A DNA stretch of 64,000 nucleotides from Cladopsammia gracilis. Lineage: Eukaryota > Cnidaria > Anthozoa > Scleractinia > Dendrophylliidae. The notes below the pieces were generated by a model, which was not told the origin of the DNA, made no database searches, and worked only from the letters and a program-made list of their open reading frames with translations. The stretch lies in assembly GCA_022457155.1 (NCBI GenBank), contig JAJGOT010000216.1, forward strand, positions 1,183,501-1,247,500, given 5' to 3'. Position 1 is the stretch's first letter. Each line of letters begins with the position of its first letter. This document shows, in pieces, positions 58,801-64,000 of the stretch. A program made the position numbers and the translations under genes.

Positions 58801-61800
58801 CATATACCTTTCATTGAAAATGGTACCCCTTTCATATACCTTTCATTGAAAATGGTACCCTTTTCATATAGCCTTTACGCGCGTCTGTTTGATATATTTT
58901 AAAAGGCGCTTTTTATAATACTTAGATGGCCGTTTTCCCTACTTTTTTTGAACTTCAACTCGTGTTTACGCTGCCTTTTCCTGATTCTTTGTGAAATCCC
59001 TACCCTTTCATATACTTCAACTCGTGAAATCCCTACGCTTTCATATACCTCCAGCCTCAAAAAGGTACCCCTTTCGGGCGGAGCATCCCCGTATAGCCCA
59101 TTATAGGGAGTACCCCCCCCCCCGGGATCTCAATGCGTTCCTTTTGTTTGTAGGTGTCTATCTATCTATTTACTTTTATTTACATGTATTAGGTCGGTAA
59201 AAACCGTTAGGTTATCACACCAACCGTAAAAAAATAAATAAATTCTATCGATCTATCTGTCTGTCTGTCTGTCTGTCTGTCTAAACTGATGCGGTAGTGT
59301 TGTGATGCTTACAATCACGGTGAATTTATGGTCTTTGAAAATCTTGTTTAAAAATTGGAATACCCTCCAAAAGGGCAGATCACCGATAGTTTACCTCTGA
59401 CGAAAAATCTGTTCGGATCTGACGCAGTTCTTTCAAAGTCCTCTAGCTTGGCCATTAAACTCTCCCGCGCAAGTATCACTTCTGTTGCGGCCTCCCAGAA
59501 AGCTAAGGACTGAAACAGAAAAGAAAAGGTCGTGAATACATGTTTGAATGCATGCTTGAAGGAAAATAGATCCTGAAAAACATGTGCTCGCTCTTTTCTG
59601 CACTGGCACAACAATATTTAAAATGGCGCAGAAAATAGGGCTGTTAGGATAAACAGGGGCCCTATGGCTACCAGCCTTGGAGCTGACTGGGTTACCCTGT
59701 ATAAATAAAGTTGGCTCTCTCTCATTGTTCAAACCAGCATTGTCCCTTCATGTATTGATCACAAAGGTTCCTAGAGAAAGTTTTTACGTCTGTGATCTTT
59801 TCAGAAAAAAAAACTGCACTCTACGAATTAAAAAAAGAATTAAACGTGAAGATTATATGCGTTTGACCTACACAGCCTGTCCTTACCTCCACTAGTCTAG
59901 CACTGTACGGTTCGGCGCTGTATTTAATTGCCATGTCTAATCTTTGTGCATCAGGCATACATAGGAGTGTCCACACTCTCTCCAAGCGGTCTTGGCGCGA
60001 CAGTGAACCAGCCTAATAACGAAAAACAACGACAAACTATACTTAAGCCTCGGCGAAACGTCTAACATTGTTGTACAACATTTGTTAGTTTAACAATGTT
60101 AGAGCGTTTAGTACTCCATGTTAGACTATGTCTGACAAACAATTTTTTGTTGGATGAATGTTTTGTTTTCGATCAAATATTTTATCTACATTTTGTTGGG
60201 CACAACAATGTTTCAACGTTTAGTAGGCTTTCCAACATAACAACGCTAGCAACAGCCAACGCGTCCAATAAATGTTGGACAGCAATGTTGGGACGTTTAG
60301 CGCGCGTTCAACATTGCCATCCAACAAATGTTGGTCAACATGGTGGATCGTTTAGCCAGACCTTTACATGCGTAACATAATCAGTTTGAACCCAAGAGTA
60401 TCAGTGCTATGTCTGGCGTGATAATGCGGCCGGCTGAGGGTTGATACAATTCTAAACTAATGCTTAATAAGGAGATCGAAGAAAGTGTTGTGATTTCTTT
60501 TCCAGACTGCCTGAAATCGACTCACACCGACCATACGGAGTTTGACAAATAGTTCGAGACTCACCTGACGAACACTATACCCAGAAAACCATTTCGGGCG
60601 ATTAATTATTCTTTTATATTTTTGTTAATTTGCCTCACTGGCCTCGTTAACATGGGCAAAATTCAAAAGACTTTTCACTCTACAATGAGGACAATAAGGC
60701 AAATTAACATACATATAAAATAATAATAAATCGGCCGCCATTTATGTATAAGGTGTATAATAAGAACTTATATAAACTATATAAGATAGGTTATGTTACA
60801 GACGATAGATGCTCTTTCTGTAAATTAGAAATAGAAACCTTATACCATCTGTTCTTCCACTGTACACACTCTTTAAATTTTTGGAAAGAATTTGAAATCC
60901 TTTATTATCAGCTGACTAAAGAATTTGTACACCTTACCTTGCAAGATATAATGATAGGTATTATAGTTTCAAAATGCCCTTTACTGAATTATTTGTTATT
61001 AATTGCCATAGTCTATTTATGGGATTGCAGAAGGACTCAAATACTTCCAAATATAGCAGGATTTAAGATAAAAGTAAAAATTAAATACGAAATAGAAAAA
61101 TATATATGCTTTAAGAATAACACTGTAAGCCAATTTAACAAGAAATGGTCATTGACGTTGGGCTGTGTAATTTAATAACTATGTCAGACTGCTGCTATGT
61201 TGGCTACTATTATTATGTTTAATGAGTATATAGGGTTAAGTAATTTTTAAAGTTAATTGTGTTAGTACGTTTTCCGTAATTTAACGTAGATATTGTTTGT
61301 AGGTGTTATGTGTAGTATTATTTTATCTTGTATTGTATGCCGAGAGCAGTGTAATGTACTGTACTGTAAGTATTAAGTGTACTGTTCAATAAAAGCATTA
61401 TTATTAAGAAAAAAAAAAAAGAACAACTGCAAATCGGAGTTCATTAGAAGTAAATTAAAACTAATGCAATGAACGCCAACCCGACAGCTATCACTGCAGC
61501 GACAGACACATCCCTATTTCCGTAAGCTTCTCCTGGTCCTTAACAACCAGCAAAATCCCTGTAGCGTATTCCCTACAAACTACTGATACTTACCTCGCTG
61601 TTACTAGCGCTTTCTACTCCTTCAGAAGTACCTGCAGCGTTCGCCTTGAGTATTCCCTCCAGTCTCCGCCGGTCAGAACTGGGAGTCGCGTTTGATCCCG
61701 AAGACTGGGCACTACTGACCGAACGAGCCAATGGTGAGCCGAACGCCACAGTCGGCTGTTTACTTGGCGTCAATGAGCTCACAGGAACATATACATCCTC

Positions 61801-63776
61801 AAGATTGGCCAAGAGCTCTTCCTCTAAAACATTCAAAGACATAAAAACAGTTTCTTGCTTTACAGTGGAACGTGTGAACACTTGATGGATGGTACTATTT
61901 TTTTCAATCCAAAAATAAAAAAACGTACACATTTGAAGGACTGGAACAACTAACAAGTGTAACTCACGGAGTCACCTCGCAGGAGGGATGCGTGTTAATA
62001 TATATAGATAGGCTGAGCCTAACAGCGTCGCTTTCTGAACAGAAAGACGATGATAAACTCAACTGAGGTGAAAGGTCGGAAGCACAAGAATTAAGATTAA
62101 CGACCGGGCTATTTTTCAATTTTAGCAATTCTCCAAAACAGAATTACGCGACCGTCTGCACAGTACATTTAGACCGTGCAAAAGTTCACAAAAACAACTT
62201 TTTCTCCGTCTAGAATAACTAGTACGACTAATTTCCAAATTATAAAATGCACCTGTTGCTTATCAAAAAGTGTCCGAAAAACGCGAGTGAAGTTAGACTA
62301 TAAAATCCAAGTCTTGTTTTGTTTACATAAAATTGCTTTTCAACCTATGTAATGAATGAACAAACACATAAAAATTGACAACACAATCTTCTTTCGAAAA
62401 ATTTATTCAAATCTCCATAAGTTTATGTTTAAAAGCAAAACGCGAACCATTTATAGCTCATCGAGGCCGAGCTGTCTTCGATGAAAGAAATCAAAACGAC
62501 TGAATTTGAGCACGTTTTATAAACAATTCTCCAAAACTAGCGAGAACACAAAGAAAAAGTCAATCACAGATTGATATCAACATAAATTCCCATCGAAAAA
62601 TGTATTTTGTTTTACCTTAAGTCCTTCCACTGCTTGCAAATTCTTTAAATCTCCGCTTCTTCAGTTCTGAAACCCGAAGTGACAAACATCTCCCCGCATT
62701 GCTCCCTAAAAACGTATGAAGTTCCTCGAAGCAAGATTTTATCCCTGAAAGCTCTTCTTTTTCCACTTTTGCAGCTTTAGAGTATCCCTTAATTAGTATA
62801 CCTGTCTTGTGTAGCAAACCGCGAAAAAATGCAGGAAAATAACGACTTTCTCCGCTTAGTAAACACAGCAAAACATCAAAGTGTTTTCCCAGCTGACGTG
62901 ACATTCGCGCGAAACCGCGCGAAAAACAAAGCCTCGCTTTGGTTTCAAAATTGCTAAGATCCCGGATGTTATGTGGCGTCATAGGCGCATGTTTTGCGAC
63001 GTCATACGCGCCTGCGAGCTAGCCTTCCGCGACGCGCGCTCCTGACACACATGTAACAGACGCACGCCCGCGAAACATTCCGCTAGCCATGACCAGGAAA
63101 AATGACAGGCATGGGTTCTATGAGTATGGGGCTCCGCAACCGGACTTCGGCCCGCGAAAGCTCCGCTAAAACTGGACCCACTTATGTTATCAATCTCATC
63201 TATATACATCGTCGTTTTGAAACAACAACACCTTCGCTACGGGCATTTTTTTTACTCCGGTCTCTGTGTCGGATATTGTGATAAAACATTAATATTATCG
63301 AGGGTGATCTTTCTGTTCGTAGTATTCTCATAATAGCTTATCAGAGAATGAAGTGTTGTTATCCTATGATGCTCTGCAAAAAGGAAGAATATTTACCGTT
63401 AACAACGGGCTCATTTCCAAGTCCTCCAAGAAGAACACTGTTTACGTTCCACACGCCGGGTTTATATTCAGTTTTTAACAACTTCAGTTCCGCTCGCATT
63501 CTTTCTCGTTCCCTAAAACAATAGACGATATCGGTTAAAACAAAAAAATTCAACTTATTTGTCTCTCATACCATGCGGGTCGACAAAGACAATATGTTGG
63601 AGTTTAAGGCTAGTTTTTTAAGCATCCAGTGGCCGCAACTTGTCAGAGGTGGTTAGTGGTTACCTTATTACAGCCATCTGAATGGTGTCTGGACGAGACT
63701 CGTCTCCATCCTCTTCGTCGTCAGCCTCGTTATCAGAGTCGTACAAATGAAACAACAGTGACATGTAGTCGTTTTC
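55889..63776 (-). CDS. CCDC87: CCDC87-like coiled-coil protein, 3' part
   Basis: Exons in transcript order: 63776-63664, 63512-63397, 61823-61594, 60012-59887, 59509-59395, (one not found), 57382-57302, 56053-55889, ending at TAA 55891-55889. Recognition rests on blocks in the order of vertebrate CCDC87: ENDYMSLLFHLYDSD; EYKPGVWNVNSVLLGGLG; RLERVWTLLCMPDAQRLDMA; ARESLMAKLEDFERTASDPN then RFF; QRQFGDTVTFQ; GRPYLEKMSMDRTEMFYWLQ then QERR. The third exon is a Ser/Thr-rich insert. Phases join cleanly except between 59395 (phase 1) and 57382 (phase 0), where a short exon for about 20 residues must lie but was not recognised. The family is linked to sperm function in vertebrates; its molecular role is unclear. 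The N-terminal half lies beyond the window. Introns hold a LINE, a 1.2-kb repeat and several MITEs. Confidence 0.78.
56085..56230. mobile_element. MITE copy 2 beside the last CCDC87-like exon
   Basis: GGGCGCTTACCATTTGTCAG faces CACAAGTGGTAAGTGCCC. It shares TGATGCATGCTATCTACGAA with copy 1. The terminal exon (55889-56053) lies between the two copies. Confidence 0.7.
56231..57301. other. Last CCDC87-like intron, no other feature
   Basis: Contains a C-rich stretch at 56800-56818. No inserted element with clear ends was recognised. Confidence 0.4.
57787..57814. repeat. Poly-C tract (~26-28 bases)
   Basis: A long C homopolymer in the CCDC87-like intron. Its exact length is unreliable in most sequencing data. 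Confidence 0.8.
58072..58240. mobile_element. MITE, TAGAGTGTTTTCAC ends
   Basis: ATAGAGTGTTTTCACATGACG at the left and TGAGTGAAAACACTCTAT at the right are inverted. The interior holds two GGCGGCCAT(G/A)TTGGTGTCCC repeats. Related to 43343-43510. Confidence 0.85.
58236..58424 (-). CDS. Unrecognised 62-residue open frame in CCDC87-like intron
   Basis: MKSLTSFNPNAEAFIDTQAM... has protein-like composition and no repeats, but no good donor and no phase agreement with the missing exon of the surrounding gene. Its last residues run into the MITE at 58072-58240. It may be a stranded exon or a retrotransposed fragment. Confidence 0.2.
   Translation of the reverse strand: MKSLTSFNPNAEAFIDTQAMLSPVVQDLRSGDYVNDHLREVLNSMFSTHSAISFGVKSRLMV
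58694..59126. mobile_element. 433-bp TIR element with poly-G/C ends and 8-bp target duplication
   Basis: CCCGGGGGGGGGGGTACTC at the left is inverted as GAGTACCCCCCCCCCCGGG at the right, and further in GCTCCGCCC pairs with GGGCGGAGC. ATCTCAAT flanks both sides (58686-58693, 59127-59134) as an exact 8-bp duplication, the hAT-superfamily size. Inside, CCTTTCATATACC(T) recurs at least six times. Non-coding. Confidence 0.88.
59243..59283. repeat. (TCTG)n/(TCTA)n microsatellite
   Basis: About ten tetranucleotide units, ATCTATCTGTCTGTCTGTC, in a CCDC87-like intron. Confidence 0.9.
60040..60375. mobile_element. Repeat rich in CAACATTTGTTGG palindromes
   Basis: AACATTGTTG, CAACAAATGTTGG and ACGTTTAG words recur across 335 bp in both orientations, with GTCTAACATTGTTG near the left and CAACATGGTGGATCG near the right. 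Probable MITE with poorly defined ends. Confidence 0.5.
60592..60745. mobile_element. MITE related to 5938-6425
   Basis: CGGGCGATTAATTATTCTTTT and the inverted AAATAATAATAAATCGGCCG bound about 150 bp. The middle shares CCTCGTTAACATGGGCAAAA-like sequence with the PAM-intron copy. Confidence 0.65.
60744..61420 (+). pseudogene. LINE ORF2 C-terminus, 3' UTR and poly-A
   Basis: A 143-residue frame to 61175 has DDRCSFCKLEIETLYHLFFHCTHS, a zinc-finger-like CxxC...HxxxxC block typical of the end of LINE ORF2, then LQDIMIGIIVSKCPLLNYLL and YLWDCRRTQ. About 230 nt of AT-rich 3' UTR, AATAAA at 61388-61393 and an A run at 61409-61420 follow. 5'-truncated and antisense to the CCDC87-like gene, in its intron. 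The frame is undamaged, so insertion is relatively recent. Confidence 0.85.
61985..63190 (-). mobile_element. Unclassified ~1.2-kb dispersed repeat, copy 2 (reverse)
   Basis: Reverse complement of the element at 15305-16585, from ATATATAGATAGGCTGAG to GGTTGCGGAGCCCC. On the minus strand it encodes NIRDLSNFETKARLCFSRG and a further ~90 residues (open 62617-62982). It lies in the CCDC87-like intron between exons 61823 and 63397. Confidence 0.75.
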
Positions 63777-64000
63777 CTGCAACAAACCGGGCGTTTCCAA
63801 AATTAGTATTATCGAAAATACGACAATCCTCACAAAACAGCAAAATTTAACAGTGGCCGTTAGATCGTGTTTACTGAGATTTGGACTTTCTGAAAGATGT
63901 TTTTTCCATTGTGTTCGATTACAAAATGCCAAAATAGTAGTGATGAGAGTCATGATTCATCCTCTTTTGATGAAGTCTTTCTCAAGCTCATTAACAATTC

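Noticed and set aside
60096..60380. 94-residue open frame with NNV and SNKCW blocks
   Set aside because: Coincides with the CAACATTTGTTGG repeat element; composition is repeat-driven.

Overview
This window looks like animal nuclear DNA, most likely from an anthozoan cnidarian and probably a reef coral or close relative. The evidence is intron-rich, AT-rich DNA with GT-AG exons, metazoan secreted and receptor domain families, and a dense mix of Penelope-like, DIRS/tyrosine-recombinase and LINE remnants with many short terminal-inverted-repeat (TIR) elements. No bacterial-style operon, CRISPR array, rRNA or functional tRNA was seen. The species assignment is inference; the gene models were spliced by eye using reading-frame phase and splice-site sequence.

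Layout. (1) 1-12696, plus strand: the 3' part of a peptidylglycine alpha-amidating monooxygenase (PAM) gene. It holds the end of the copper monooxygenase domain (PHM), a Ser-rich linker made of five 90-bp tandem repeats, the whole lyase domain (PAL), a transmembrane helix and a short cytosolic tail. The introns carry TIR elements, a 106-bp satellite, a tRNA-like SINE and a reversed retroelement fragment. (2) 12.7-23.3 kb: a nested repeat field with two Penelope-like element fragments and hammerhead-ribozyme-like motifs. (3) 23302-24276, plus, and 37423-38340, minus: two intronless paralogous class A GPCR genes in opposite orientation. Between them lie long palindromes, a 720-bp element flanked by TTAA, a degenerate ~95-bp tandem array, a decayed tyrosine-recombinase retroelement (about 31.4-35.8 kb) and a LINE 3' end. 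(4) 39.4-43.3 kb: a second, more broken DIRS-like element with a pogo-like TIR element inserted in it. (5) 48147-54264, plus: the 3' part of a gene for a secreted LDLa-LamG-Frizzled-CUB protein. (6) 55889-63776, minus: the 3' part of a CCDC87-like gene, converging on the previous gene, with a LINE and a 1.2-kb repeat in its introns.

How the genes may relate. PAM makes C-terminally amidated neuropeptides, and the two GPCRs are of the general kind that bind small molecules or peptides. Their proximity is only suggestive, since no peptide precursor is visible here. The LDLa-LamG-Fz-CUB protein is probably extracellular and could bind Wnt or matrix ligands. The CCDC87-like gene belongs to a coiled-coil family linked to sperm in vertebrates. 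No obviously new multi-gene system is present. The most unusual material is the hammerhead-like motifs, the head-to-head TIR-unit hairpin inside a recombinase remnant, the repeat-expanded PAM linker and the LDLa-LamG-Fz-CUB architecture.
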